DNA from: Aquimarina muelleri DSM 19832
Lineage (GTDB): Bacteria > Bacteroidota > Bacteroidia > Flavobacteriales > Flavobacteriaceae
Reading direction: 5' to 3'
Assembly (NCBI RefSeq): GCF_000430665.1
Contig: NZ_AUML01000017.1
Span: 1 to 64,000 of the forward strand
DNA length: 64,000 bases
Made by a program: the position numbers and the translations under genes. Shown here in pieces: positions 1 through 8,457 of the stretch; the first letter of the stretch is position 1, and each line of letters begins with the position of its first letter. Below the pieces are notes generated by a model. The model searched no databases. It had not been told where the DNA came from and saw nothing but the letters and a program-made list of their open reading frames with translations.

Positions 1-223
1 GCATCCCTAAATGATTCAGATTACCCGTTGCAGAACGAAGACCATTACTTATATCACGTACAGATTGGCTATTAGCAAATTGACAAAATAACATTGAAAC
101 CAAGTGAGACCAGCTAGTAAAACCTTTTTGATGTTTGTCGCTTTGGTGAGAATTAACTAGTTTTTTGAATCTTGATTTATCTAGTTTACTGATTATTTGA
201 GAAAACAAAGTTATATTTAGCAT
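1..223 (-). CDS. IS4-family transposase, N-terminal part (runs off left edge)
   Basis: Reading the minus strand from an ATG at 223-221 gives an open frame of 74 codons to the window edge. It begins MLNITLFSQII and contains FKKLVNSHQSDKH, GFTSWSHLVSM and FANSQSVRDI, the typical start of IS4-type transposases with a DUF4372 N-terminal domain; the DDE catalytic core lies outside the window. A TACCTTTG -7 box sits 30 nt upstream. I cannot see whether the element is intact or which sequence forms its inverted repeat. Family assignment is firm, completeness unknown. Confidence 0.85.
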   Translation of the reverse strand, partial: MLNITLFSQIISKLDKSRFKKLVNSHQSDKHQKGFTSWSHLVSMLFCQFANSQSVRDISNGLRSATGNLNHLGM

Positions 224-252
224 CGGAGAAAGGTGTTTTTTGTGTTGCACCA

Positions 253-260
253 CAAAGGTA
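253..260 (-). promoter_or_regulatory. -7 promoter box of the transposase gene
   Basis: TACCTTTG on the minus strand matches the Bacteroidota TAnnTTTG consensus and lies 30 nt before the transposase ATG. No clear TTG -33 box at the usual spacing was seen. Confidence 0.4.
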
Positions 261-345
261 ACTTTGAGGAACAAATTTCCCTTTCTCTTTTTTACGTTTA
301 GGACGCTATTGAAATAGAAATAAAATTCAAATGTTCTATTTTTAC

Positions 346-379
346 AAAAAAACCACTTCATTTTTGAAGTGGTTTTTTT
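346..379. terminator. Bidirectional intrinsic terminator
   Basis: An A-run, the perfect arm CCACTTCA, a short T loop, TGAAGTGG and a T-run form a symmetrical hairpin that could stop transcription from either side. It isolates the insertion sequence end from the interior. Confidence 0.7.
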
Positions 380-543
380 GTTTTACAGATCTTTTTGGAG
401 ATACAAAAATTACATTCCCCTATGGGGTTTTTTTAAAAAAACTATGCTTTTATTATTAATAGTTGAATAAATTAAATTTATAGAAGTTTTTTTGAACAAT
501 AATTTTGAAAGCATTATAAAAAGCGCTAAATTATAGTAATAAA

Positions 544-645
544 ATGAAACAGAACAGTATACATATCGAACCAGTATTGTTATTTAATCTAGGAGATTAT
601 CGATGGATTAATGAAATATTAATACAAAAACAGGGCACTATGTGA
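544..645 (+). CDS. Possible 33-aa peptide ORF
   Basis: An ATG opens a 33-codon frame (starting MKQNSIHIEPVLL, ending QKQGTM) that is followed 53 nt later by a strong intrinsic terminator. This suggests a short transcript is made here. There is no recognisable ribosome binding site, signal peptide or family. It may instead be an untranslated RNA or chance. Confidence 0.2.
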   Translation: MKQNSIHIEPVLLFNLGDYRWINEILIQKQGTM

Positions 646-698
646 CTATTTTACTCATTTTTCAAAAATGATATAAACTAGAAAACTAATATAGAAGC

Positions 699-726
699 AA
701 GCGTCCAAAAAATTGGACGCTTTTTT
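699..726 (+). terminator. Intrinsic terminator
   Basis: Perfect 10-bp stem AAGCGTCCAA / TTGGACGCTT with a 4-nt loop, followed by a T-run. It ends whatever is transcribed rightward from about 540. Confidence 0.75.
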
Positions 727-1184
727 ATTTTCTCAAATCCATAAAAAGCTTAAGAATTAGTCTAAATAACAAAGCTAAAGAGAGAAAATGATATAAAAAG
801 TCACATTAATATGAATACGTAATTAAATAATTTGAAAATAAAATTATAAATTTTTTAAACGAATGTATAAAAGTTAATTAGCACATAAAGATTAGTATTT
901 GGAAAGTAAGTATCAGAGCAATAGACAGTTGCTAAAAATCCAAAAATTCGTTAAAAAACGAACGGGCATTCCTTTGCTTATTTTTAAATATAGTTAATTG
1001 ATAATCAACAAGTTAATTTCTAAAAATATTTGCAGAATCAAAAAAATATATACATCTTTGTATTTCAATACAAGCAATAATTTATTAGTTCAGGTATTAG
1101 AAAAAATAATTATTTACTACGTAAAAAGAATGCGTACTAGTACTAGATATTTGCAGTATAATTAAAAACAAAAAAATAAAAACA

Positions 1185-1424
1185 ATGAAGTATAATCAAT
1201 TTTCTAAAAAAGGACAGGAGGACAGAAATCATCTGTTAGCCGTTGCATTCGAGAGCATCCTTGGATTGGGTTTATATACTTCGGTTGTTAACCTTCTTCC
1301 AGAAACGATGATCGAATCTAAAGGTATCAAAAGACTGGAAAGAGTACTTTCAATTATAAGTAATAACTTTCGTAACATAGTAATCAAAGACTGTTATACT
1401 TTTCATAAAGCTTTCATCTCATAA
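1185..1424 (+). CDS. Hypothetical small protein, 79 aa
   Basis: ATG preceded by an A-rich leader typical of Bacteroidota starts. The protein begins MKYNQFSKKGQEDRNHLL, has a short hydrophobic patch around residues 18-38 (AVAFESILGLGLYTSVVNLL), then a basic helix-like segment. I do not recognise a family. No operon partner is close: the next convincing gene starts 550 nt downstream. It could be a true small gene or a remnant of a longer one; the C-terminal half looks less protein-like. Confidence 0.4.
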   Translation: MKYNQFSKKGQEDRNHLLAVAFESILGLGLYTSVVNLLPETMIESKGIKRLERVLSIISNNFRNIVIKDCYTFHKAFIS

Positions 1425-1973
1425 GCTACAGAAAAGTAATCTTAAGAGGTCTGGTGTAACATTTTTGTTAAACAGTACCATAGCTAGACAATAGGTTTTT
1501 CTATTTTGGAACCACAATTAATTTCTGAAAGCAAATGCTATCAGAAAAACTCCAAAAGAAAAATAAATTGTTATCTACTATTAATCTCTTATAAGTCAGA
1601 TTACTTAACTAACCAGTCCATATTTTCTATAATAACTAGGTTTATATATCTATATAACGTTTTAAAGAATATCATCTTAGAAACTATCCATAGTGTATAT
1701 GCCTATAGCCTAAAAGTTGTGTAGGCCAAGTAAACTACTTGGTATGCAGTAAGGCTCTATAGAAAATGCCTAATTGATCCCTCACAAAATCCAAACTACA
1801 GCTCGCTGCTACCCAAAAACGGGAAAGTAGGGTATCGCGACTGTATAGGATTACACTTTCCCAAACAACTAATTGACCATTTCTCATAGGTACTTGGTAT
1901 GCACAACATATCGATCTGGGGTGGACACCTATGAGCTGCACCCTAAACTCTGGAATACAATAAAAATAATATC
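1425..1973. other. Intergenic region, partly of higher G+C
   Basis: No convincing gene. The part from about 1725 to 1950 is visibly richer in G+C than its surroundings and carries the 13-bp direct repeat TACTTGGTATGCA at 1736-1748 and 1891-1903. Frames crossing it have no recognisable protein. It is probably the upstream region of the small lipoprotein gene at 1974 or the remains of older DNA. Confidence 0.4.
1736..1903. repeat. 13-bp direct repeats 155 bp apart
   Basis: TACTTGGTATGCA occurs at 1736-1748 and again at 1891-1903, bounding the G+C-richer part of this gap. Function unknown; it could be a trace of a deletion or insertion. Confidence 0.45.
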
Positions 1974-2132
1974 ATGAGAACTTTAAAATACATATTCGTT
2001 GTCGTTTTACTCTTTTGTACTACCCTTACTTCTTGTACGCCTGATGATAGCATACACGAAAACGAAATCCTACATACAGAAGTATTAGGAACTAAAGGAG
2101 GACAAGATATATTAAATGGAGACGATAATTAA
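1974..2132 (+). CDS. Small lipoprotein, 52 aa, next to TPR-histidine kinase
   Basis: Too short for ordinary gene callers but convincing. Residues 1-20 form a lipoprotein signal (MRTLKYIFVVVLLF) with lipobox LTSC at Cys21, leaving a mature peptide of about 32 residues that is acidic and ends ILNGDDN. The stop lies 32 nt before the start of the TPR-sensor kinase gene, so co-transcription is likely. Small lipoproteins of this general look (SCTP followed by acidic residues) recur beside such kinases in flavobacteria as I recall. A role as ligand or accessory of the sensor is inference. I know no named family for it. Confidence 0.65.
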   Translation: MRTLKYIFVVVLLFCTTLTSCTPDDSIHENEILHTEVLGTKGGQDILNGDDN

Positions 2133-2164
2133 TCAAAAATAATTTAATTTAGTACTTTTGAGGG

Positions 2165-4144
2165 ATGAAACATAATACTGTTGCATCCCTCTTTTTTTTA
2201 GGAATATGGATACTAGTTGTATTTAATTCCTGTAGGTCTGAAAACTCAAAAGAAGTATCTGTTTCTAGTATCACACAAAAGAAAATAGATTCTTTAAATC
2301 GCTATTATGATTTTGCTTTTAAAGATTCTAACGATAAGGGAAAAAAATTAAAAGCTCTTGATCACTTTTTAAAAGGAGCGAAAGTGCTTAATTATGATTC
2401 TTTACAATATAAAGGCTTTATTCTACAAACAAAGCTTCTTAACAAATACGGGGATACTCCAAAAGCAATTGAGCAATCGTATCGTTTGTTAGAATTTGCT
2501 AAACAGAATAACGATAGTTTTTATATAGGGAAAGCATTATATAAATTAGGATTGTATAATAAAAGATTAGATAATTATTTAGAAGCTTTTCAGTTTTATA
2601 ACGAGTCGTTTAAAATTAACAGAAATATAAAAGATAGCACTATTGCAGGGAAATGTTTAATGGAAATGGCAAATATTCATATTGCCTTTGGAGATCATAA
2701 CGCCAGTAAAACAACGGCTACCGATGGTTTAAAATATCTAGAAAATTCAACAGAATATAGAACTATATCAGGATTATATCATGGTATATCTATATCTTTT
2801 TATGAGTTGGGAAATCAAGAAGAAGCTTTATTGTGGAACTCTAAAATTCTACATCTATGTAACGATTCTATTGCAAAAAAAAATATTGGGATTCATAACC
2901 TTCCTATTTTTAACAATTTTAGAGCGAATATTTTAGCAGAGCAACAAAAATATGCAGAGAGTATCGATATTTTACAAGCTTTATTAAAAGAGGAGAACGT
3001 AATTCAAAAGCGAACACAATACGCACAAGAGTTAAGCAATCTGGGATATATTAAGTTTCTTCAAAATCCTAAAAACCCAGAAAGTGAAACGATGTTATTG
3101 CAAGCGCTCGATATCAGGGAGCAAGAAGAAGACATTTTTGGGTTATTTAATAGTAATATACATCTTACTAAATATTATAGAGATAAAAATATTGAAAAAG
3201 CAAAGCATCATGCCTATAAAGCATATCAAAGTTTAGACGGTTTTGAGGATTATGAAGCATTGTTAGAAGTACTAACACTAATTACCGAGCTGAATCCAGA
3301 TTCTTTAGAAGATTACCAGCGTTTTAAAGACGCTAGCCTTAAACTTATGCAACTGCGTAAAAAGACGCGTGAAATTTATGCGCCTACTCGTTTTGAAAAT
3401 GAAAGTTTATTAAAACAGAATGAAGAAAAAAATCTAAAAATATCTGAAGTTCGCAACCAAAATACTATATACCTACTAGGAATGTTATTATTGGTTACTG
3501 GGATTGGATTTGTGATCTATTTTTTTAGACAACAAATGCGGTATCTTAATCAAGAAAATAAGATAATACAGTTTCAAGCCAGTTACGAAACAGAAACCCG
3601 TATCGCCAAAAGGCTGCATGATGAGTTAGGCAACGATATTTTTCAAGTAATGATGCAATATCAAAACGACCCACACGATCCACAAATTAAAGATAAACTT
3701 AATAAATCTTATATAAAAGCACGAGATATATCGCGTGAAAATAATGAGTTTGAAATTGGGGATACGTATGCTGAAGAGCTGAGTAATATGCTGCAAAACT
3801 ATACCCAAAACGGGATTCAGTTAATTGCAATAGGATTTGATACGATAGATTGGAATAAACTCGATAAAACTATTAAAATAACAGTATACAGAGTACTACA
3901 GGAGTTAATGACCAATATGCAGAAGCATAGTAAAGCTAGCTTGGTGAAATTAGTGTTTTCTAACACTAAAGATTTTTTAAATATTAAATACACAGATAAC
4001 GGTGTAGGAGTTACAGAGGAGCATGTAAAATCTAAAAATGGACTTCGAAATACAGAAAACCGTATTCGTGCTATACGAGGAACACTTATCTTTGAATCTG
4101 AAAAAGATAAAGGCTTTACAGCCGAGATACAAATTCCTAATTAA
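2165..4144 (+). CDS. TPR-domain sensor histidine kinase (HisKA_3 type)
   Basis: 659 aa. Residues 1-23 are a signal sequence with a likely lipobox (FNSC, Cys23). Residues about 60-390 are TPR-like helical repeats, presumably periplasmic. One membrane segment lies at about 435-454. The dimerisation/phosphoacceptor box AKRLHDELGND places the phosphorylated His at 485, typical of the NarL/DegS-type kinases. The ATP-binding domain covers about 560-659, with an N-box (ELMTNMQKHSKAS), a DNGVG motif and GLRNTENRI. It is followed after 12 nt by its response regulator and preceded by a small lipoprotein gene. Signal unknown. The combination of N-terminal lipid anchor and internal membrane helix is inference from sequence. 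Confidence 0.9.
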   Translation: MKHNTVASLFFLGIWILVVFNSCRSENSKEVSVSSITQKKIDSLNRYYDFAFKDSNDKGKKLKALDHFLKGAKVLNYDSLQYKGFILQTKLLNKYGDTPKAIEQSYRLLEFAKQNNDSFYIGKALYKLGLYNKRLDNYLEAFQFYNESFKINRNIKDSTIAGKCLMEMANIHIAFGDHNASKTTATDGLKYLENSTEYRTISGLYHGISISFYELGNQEEALLWNSKILHLCNDSIAKKNIGIHNLPIFNNFRANILAEQQKYAESIDILQALLKEENVIQKRTQYAQELSNLGYIKFLQNPKNPESETMLLQALDIREQEEDIFGLFNSNIHLTKYYRDKNIEKAKHHAYKAYQSLDGFEDYEALLEVLTLITELNPDSLEDYQRFKDASLKLMQLRKKTREIYAPTRFENESLLKQNEEKNLKISEVRNQNTIYLLGMLLLVTGIGFVIYFFRQQMRYLNQENKIIQFQASYETETRIAKRLHDELGNDIFQVMMQYQNDPHDPQIKDKLNKSYIKARDISRENNEFEIGDTYAEELSNMLQNYTQNGIQLIAIGFDTIDWNKLDKTIKITVYRVLQELMTNMQKHSKASLVKLVFSNTKDFLNIKYTDNGVGVTEEHVKSKNGLRNTENRIRAIRGTLIFESEKDKGFTAEIQIPN

Positions 4145-4156
4145 AAAGTTAGCAAG

Positions 4157-4825
4157 ATGTTTACTAAAGTGTTGGTGGCAGAAGACTATGAGATAGCCAA
4201 TCAAGGTATTATAAAAATATTAAACGAAAAGATCGGTATACACGATATTGAAGAAGCCAAATATTGTGATGATGCGTATTTAAAATTCCGAAAGGCATAT
4301 AATAGTCAGGAAGCGTTCCAATTATTGATTACAGACCTTTCTTTTAGACAAGACCATAAAGTCCAGACCAGAACCTCAGGTGTCGAATTAATAAAGGATA
4401 TCAAAAAAATTCAACCAGATATTAAAGTTATTGTATACTCTCAGGAAAACAGACCAGATAAAATTAATATGCTGTTTGATAAATTAAATATCAACGGTTA
4501 TGTTTGTAAAGGTCAGCATGCAATAAAAGAATTAATGACATGTGTAGATGGTGTTTATCAAGGTAAAACAATGCTGCCGGCAGAGTTAACTAATAATTCT
4601 AAGGCTAATACAATGATTCATTTAGATGATTTGGATATGATATTGTTAGAACAATTATCTCAAGGATTTACCAAAAAAGAAATTCGAGCCAAATTAAAAG
4701 AACAAAAAATAACTCCAAACGGAGAGAGTGCTATTGATAAAAGAGTAAGTAAACTTTTTGAAGACTTCAAAGCTAAAAACACTACCCATCTGGTAGCAAT
4801 AGTAAAAGATTTAGGATTGTTATAG
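4157..4825 (+). CDS. Response regulator, partner of the TPR kinase
   Basis: 222 aa. The N-terminal receiver domain has the acidic pocket AED at 9-10, the phosphoacceptor Asp60 in LLITDLSF, and the conserved Lys at about 118 (YVCKGQ). The C-terminal part (about 150-222) is a divergent LuxR-like helix-turn-helix: LEQLSQGFTKKEI aligns with the usual scaffold, but the recognition region is longer (LKEQKITPNGESAIDKRV). It lies 12 nt after the kinase gene, so both form one operon. Target genes are not evident from the sequence. A terminator follows at 4865. Confidence 0.88.
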   Translation: MFTKVLVAEDYEIANQGIIKILNEKIGIHDIEEAKYCDDAYLKFRKAYNSQEAFQLLITDLSFRQDHKVQTRTSGVELIKDIKKIQPDIKVIVYSQENRPDKINMLFDKLNINGYVCKGQHAIKELMTCVDGVYQGKTMLPAELTNNSKANTMIHLDDLDMILLEQLSQGFTKKEIRAKLKEQKITPNGESAIDKRVSKLFEDFKAKNTTHLVAIVKDLGLL

Positions 4826-4864
4826 TAGGGTAGAGCATTTAAATTAACATAGGAAAAACACAAG

Positions 4865-4898
4865 ATAAAAACCTTTTTTACAGGTGTTTATGTTTTTT
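4865..4898 (+). terminator. Terminator after the two-component operon
   Basis: ATAAAAACCT, a 7-nt T-rich loop, AGGTGTTTAT (9 of 10 pairs), then G and a T-run. It separates the two-component genes from the sigma factor gene. Confidence 0.6.
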
Positions 4899-4956
4899 TG
4901 TTGAAAAAAATGAAGCGTAATACAGAAATCTGTATAGAGATACGTTGTAGTCCATT

Positions 4957-4964
4957 TATGTTTG
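4957..4964 (+). promoter_or_regulatory. -7 promoter box of the sigma factor gene
   Basis: TATGTTTG is a perfect TAnnTTTG match 70 nt before the sigma factor ATG. A TTG lies only 9 nt upstream, too close to be a standard -33 element. Confidence 0.4.
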
Positions 4965-5034
4965 CATCGTAAAAGAAAGGTAATGTATATGACAATGAGC
5001 TTATCCTAAACCTGAAACGATACAAACGACTATA

Positions 5035-5604
5035 ATGATATACAAAGATCAAGTAATCATAGATGGAATCATTACCGGGGATGAAAAAATACTAACTTGT
5101 TTTTACAAAGAGAATATACAATACATTCAAGGGTATATTCTTCGTAATAGAGGAAATACAGAAGATGTAGAAGATGTTTTTCAGGATGCTTTAGTTGTGT
5201 TGTATCAGAAGTTGAAATCTGGTCTTTTAGAGCTAAAAGTACCTATAAAAACATATTTTTATGGGATCTGTAAAAACTTATGGAGAAATCGATTAAGGAA
5301 AAAGAAAAAATTAATTATCGAGGATAGAGAGAATCGTTTTGATGTAGGAATTGACGACCCTATAATGGTAGATATCGAAAATCAAGAACGAGAACATCTT
5401 TATCGAAAACATTTTCAAAAGCTTAGTACGGATAATAAAAAAATATTATCTCTTTTTTTTGAAGGTAGGTCAATGCTAGAAATTTCAAAAGTCATAGGGT
5501 GTTCTGAAACATACACTAGAAAAAAGAAATTTCAAGCTAAAAAGGAATTATTAAAAATGATTGAAAAAGATCCAATGTATAAAGAATTAAGGGTTGTGTG
5601 TTGA
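5035..5604 (+). CDS. ECF-type RNA polymerase sigma factor, orphan
   Basis: 189 aa, the normal ECF length. Region 2 includes GNTEDVEDVFQDALVVLYQKL (about 40-60) with the DVFQDA core. Region 4 includes LFFEGRSMLEISKVIGCSE, a helix-turn-helix, and a basic tail. In Bacteroidota, ECF factors are usually followed by a FecR-type anti-sigma factor and TonB receptor; here the next gene is a convergent SelO gene, and no anti-sigma gene is within reach. Its regulation is therefore not visible in the window. It has its own -7 box. Family is certain, target regulon unknown. Confidence 0.9.
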   Translation: MIYKDQVIIDGIITGDEKILTCFYKENIQYIQGYILRNRGNTEDVEDVFQDALVVLYQKLKSGLLELKVPIKTYFYGICKNLWRNRLRKKKKLIIEDRENRFDVGIDDPIMVDIENQEREHLYRKHFQKLSTDNKKILSLFFEGRSMLEISKVIGCSETYTRKKKFQAKKELLKMIEKDPMYKELRVVC

Positions 5605-5672
5605 TTAATGAACCTTGAATCAGAATAAATAAATTACTTCTAATTGCCCTTATAGATTTAATCTATAAATAA

Positions 5673-7241
5673 TTAAGAACTACAAGAAAGCATAGAGCAG
5701 CCTACTTTGTTCCTTGCCCATTCAGGACGTTTAGCAAACCATTTTTCACTTTCTGGTTGTTCGTCGTAAGGCTTCTTAAGTAGCTGGTAAAATTCTTCTA
5801 TTAATTCATATTTACCTTTATTTGCTTCGTCAATAGCTAATTGAGCCATATAATTTCGTAAAACATATTTTGGATTTACAGTATTCATTACTTTTTTTCG
5901 TTCCCCATCGTTTAAGGACTCTTTTAGCAATCTTTTTTGATATTTTAAAAACCACTGTTTCCATTCCTCTTTTATAGTATCTGTAATTTGATTAGGGGTA
6001 TAGAAAGCTTTGGATATTAACGAAAGATCTTCTGTTACTACACTACTGTCAAAATTTGCCAGAAGCCTAAAAAATATAGTCATATCCGTTTCATATTTTT
6101 GTAATATAGTTTCCAGAGTATCTATCAATAGCGTATCATTTTTATCTTCAGTAAATAACCCAATTTTTGATCTCATCATTTTTAAATACGAGTCCTCTGT
6201 TTTTTTACGGTAAACCATTAAAATATCTTCCAAAGGCTCTACTTCTTCTATAAGTGGGTATAGAGCGTTTGCCAGTTTATAGAGATTCCAAAGTATAATT
6301 TGTGGTTGTGTGCCATATCGATACCGTTTGTTCGTATTATCGGTTGTATTTGGTGTCCAACCATGATCATACCCTTCTAACCAACCATAGGGACCATAAT
6401 CTATAGTTAATCCTAGAATCGACATATTGTCTGTATTCATAACCCCATGAACAAAACCAACACGTTGCCAATGCATAACCATATCCAAGCTTTTATCTCC
6501 AACTTCTTTTATAAACTTAATATAGGTTTCTTTAGATGGTTTTCCTAAATAAGAATAATGGTTTTTTATGGTGTAATCCACAAGTATTTTTAAAGTACTG
6601 TTGTCTTGTCTAGATGCAAATATCTCATAGTTTCCAAAACGTAAGAAAGATGGTGCTGCTCTGCATACGATAGCTCCTTTTTCGTACTCTGGATTACCGT
6701 TGTATAAAACATCTCGCAATACTTGATCTCCAGAAAGACCTAAAGACAAAGCTCTGGTAGTAGGAACACCTAAATGGTGCATGGCTTCACTACAAAGATA
6801 TTCGCGTATAGAGGATCTTAGAACAGCCAAGCCGTCGGCAGTTCTGGAGTATGGTGTTTCTCCAGCCCCTTTTAACTGTAATACCCAATTTTTATTATCC
6901 TGTTCTATCTCTGCCAGATTTATGGCACGACCATCTCCCAACTGTCCTGCCCAATTACCAAATTGATACCCACCGTAACACATAGCATAGGGATTGGTAT
7001 TTGGTAATATTTCGTTTCCTGTAAAAATATTCAAAAAGCTAGTGCTTTTAGTATCTTCTTTGGTAAGCCCTAATGCACTAAGCATTTCTGACGAAGTATG
7101 TATTATTTGTGGTTTCGCAGTTTTCTTTGGAGTTACATAAGAAAAACAAGCTTTGGTAACTTGTCGTCTACTGTTTTCTGTATTAGGATCTTCAGGAAGT
7201 TCCTTGTTAAATTTATCTTGTATGTTTAGTTTAAAATCCAA
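5673..7241 (-). CDS. selO: Protein adenylyltransferase SelO (YdiU/UPF0061)
   Basis: 522 aa, full length for the family. SelO proteins are pseudokinase-fold enzymes that transfer AMP to protein Ser/Thr/Tyr residues and are linked to oxidative-stress responses. Visible hallmarks are GGYQFGNWAGQLGDGRA (90-106), QLKGAGETPYSR, the nucleotide/metal motif HGVMNTDNMS (265-274) and DYGP (281-284). The extreme C-terminus is CSMLSCSS; eukaryotic homologues have selenocysteine here, whereas this bacterial copy uses Cys. It is divergent from the TetR gene at 7458, and both have near-perfect -7 boxes. Confidence 0.93.
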   Translation of the reverse strand: MDFKLNIQDKFNKELPEDPNTENSRRQVTKACFSYVTPKKTAKPQIIHTSSEMLSALGLTKEDTKSTSFLNIFTGNEILPNTNPYAMCYGGYQFGNWAGQLGDGRAINLAEIEQDNKNWVLQLKGAGETPYSRTADGLAVLRSSIREYLCSEAMHHLGVPTTRALSLGLSGDQVLRDVLYNGNPEYEKGAIVCRAAPSFLRFGNYEIFASRQDNSTLKILVDYTIKNHYSYLGKPSKETYIKFIKEVGDKSLDMVMHWQRVGFVHGVMNTDNMSILGLTIDYGPYGWLEGYDHGWTPNTTDNTNKRYRYGTQPQIILWNLYKLANALYPLIEEVEPLEDILMVYRKKTEDSYLKMMRSKIGLFTEDKNDTLLIDTLETILQKYETDMTIFFRLLANFDSSVVTEDLSLISKAFYTPNQITDTIKEEWKQWFLKYQKRLLKESLNDGERKKVMNTVNPKYVLRNYMAQLAIDEANKGKYELIEEFYQLLKKPYDEQPESEKWFAKRPEWARNKVGCSMLSCSS

Positions 7242-7263
7242 AATGCTATTGTTTTACTTAGTA

Positions 7264-7271
7264 CAAAGATA
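7264..7271 (-). promoter_or_regulatory. -7 promoter box of selO
   Basis: TATCTTTG on the minus strand, a perfect TAnnTTTG match 23 nt before the selO ATG. No convincing -33 TTG was found at standard spacing. Confidence 0.5.
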
Positions 7272-7439
7272 TTATAAGTACTAGTAGTTAATCTATTTCA
7301 TTATTTTTTTATATGATTTTTTTTCTAATGAGTATACTTATTTAATACGATATTTTTTGTTTAAGTCTATAATCATAAAATAGATCAATACTATTGTAAA
7401 AAAAAGTTAAACTTACAAAGTCTAATAGTAATACTTTTA

Positions 7440-7447
7440 TATCTTTG
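7440..7447 (+). promoter_or_regulatory. -7 promoter box of the TetR gene
   Basis: TATCTTTG, identical to the divergent selO box, placed 10 nt before the TetR ATG. The transcript leader would be extremely short. Confidence 0.45.
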
Positions 7448-7457
7448 TTATTTATAA

Positions 7458-8126
7458 ATGGAAAACTTACAAATACATATTACAATTAATTCTGGATTGT
7501 ATACAAAAAATCCTGAATCTTCAGACTTAGGAAAGAAGATAGTGCATACTAGTATAGAAATGATTAATGATTTGGGGTTTGAAGCTTTTACATTTAGAAA
7601 ATTAGGAGTTGCTATTGGCTCTAATGAAAGCTCAATTTATCGATATTTTGAAAGTAAGCATGCTTTGTTAGTTTATTTAATCAATTGGTATTGGAGTTGG
7701 ATAGAATATAAATTAGTATTTGCTACAACCAATGTTGTTTCGGCAAAAGATAAATTAAATAATGCAATTACTTTACTTACTCAAGAAGTAAAGGAGGATA
7801 ATTCATTTACTTTTATTAATGAGGTATTACTTAATGAAATTATCATTTCAGAATCTACTAAGGCTTATTATACAAAAGATATAGATGAAGAAAACGAAAA
7901 AGGTTTTTATAAAACATATAAAAGAGTAGTGCAAAGAGTGAGTGATATAGTTTTAGAGCTAAATCCAAAATTTGAGTTTCCTCATATGCTTGTATCAACA
8001 GTTATTGAAGGAGCTCATCATCAACGGTATTTTTCAAAACACCTTCCTGCTTTAACAGATTTTAAGGAAGGAAAAAACAATATTGTTAGATTCTATACAG
8101 ACTTGGTACAAAAAACGATCTTATAA
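7458..8126 (+). CDS. TetR/AcrR family transcriptional regulator
   Basis: 222 aa. The N-terminal DNA-binding domain is clear: residues about 20-70 include EMINDLGFEAFTFRKLG and the helix-turn-helix IGSNESSIYRYFESKHALL. The remainder is the variable ligand-binding helical domain. The next gene, encoding a small membrane protein, starts one base after its stop codon, so the two are one operon. A SulP transporter and carbonic anhydrase follow after 140 nt and could be its targets, but this is only positional inference. Confidence 0.88.
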   Translation: MENLQIHITINSGLYTKNPESSDLGKKIVHTSIEMINDLGFEAFTFRKLGVAIGSNESSIYRYFESKHALLVYLINWYWSWIEYKLVFATTNVVSAKDKLNNAITLLTQEVKEDNSFTFINEVLLNEIIISESTKAYYTKDIDEENEKGFYKTYKRVVQRVSDIVLELNPKFEFPHMLVSTVIEGAHHQRYFSKHLPALTDFKEGKNNIVRFYTDLVQKTIL

Positions 8127-8127
8127 A

Positions 8128-8457
8128 ATGAAGTTGTTTTGTAATAACATATTAAACGTTATAAGGTATAGTGTATTTTTTACAGTGCTTTTTGGTATGC
8201 TGTTACAGCCTATTTCAAAGACTATTACTTTTTTTGCAGAGGATAGTTTTGAATTAGTTGAAGTGGATATGGAAGAAGACTTAGAAGAAGAAGGGAAGCA
8301 AGAAGATGATAGTGTAGATGAGAAGATAAAACTTCAGATCTTAAGTTTTTACAATATTAGTTTTGCATATTTATTATACGGTTCTTATCGTAAAAAATTA
8401 CAACCTTTGCGGGATTTCAATCTTGAAATCCCTATTCCTCCTCCAGAATTGGTGTGA
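8128..8457 (+). CDS. Hypothetical small membrane-anchored acidic protein, 109 aa
   Basis: I start it at the ATG one base after the TetR stop, because the 15 codons upstream in frame overlap the TetR gene and the product then begins with a plausible membrane segment (MKLFCNNILNVIRYSVFFTVLFGMLL). A strongly acidic stretch follows (VEVDMEEDLEEEGKQEDD), then a short region with LYGSYRKKLQ and a proline-rich end PIPPPELV. No family recognised. The tight coupling to the regulator suggests shared expression. Confidence 0.65.
   Translation: MKLFCNNILNVIRYSVFFTVLFGMLLQPISKTITFFAEDSFELVEVDMEEDLEEEGKQEDDSVDEKIKLQILSFYNISFAYLLYGSYRKKLQPLRDFNLEIPIPPPELV

Larger units (their letters stand above)
224..1184. 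other. Gene-poor AT-rich stretch
   Basis: This 960-nt stretch holds the transposase promoter, two hairpin terminators (346-379 and 699-726) and one doubtful 33-codon ORF (544-645). A one-mismatch -7 box CATCTTTG at 1053-1060 could serve the small gene at 1185. I see no other gene. Confidence 0.5.

Noticed and set aside
1506-1724. 72-codon open frame on the plus strand
   Set aside because: Non-ATG or weak start, low-complexity hydrophobic content, no ribosome site and no family; most likely chance in AT-rich DNA.
1735-1941. 68-codon open frame on the minus strand
   Set aside because: Lies on the G+C-richer island with direct repeats; protein shows no recognisable pattern and no upstream signals.
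5673-5700. Selenocysteine at the SelO C-terminus
   Set aside because: The codon positions read Cys (CSMLSCSS) and the frame ends in a normal stop; no UGA readthrough is needed.
8083-8127. Upstream start for the small acidic membrane protein
   Set aside because: Would overlap the TetR gene by 44 nt and place charged residues before the membrane segment; the ATG at 8128 fits better.
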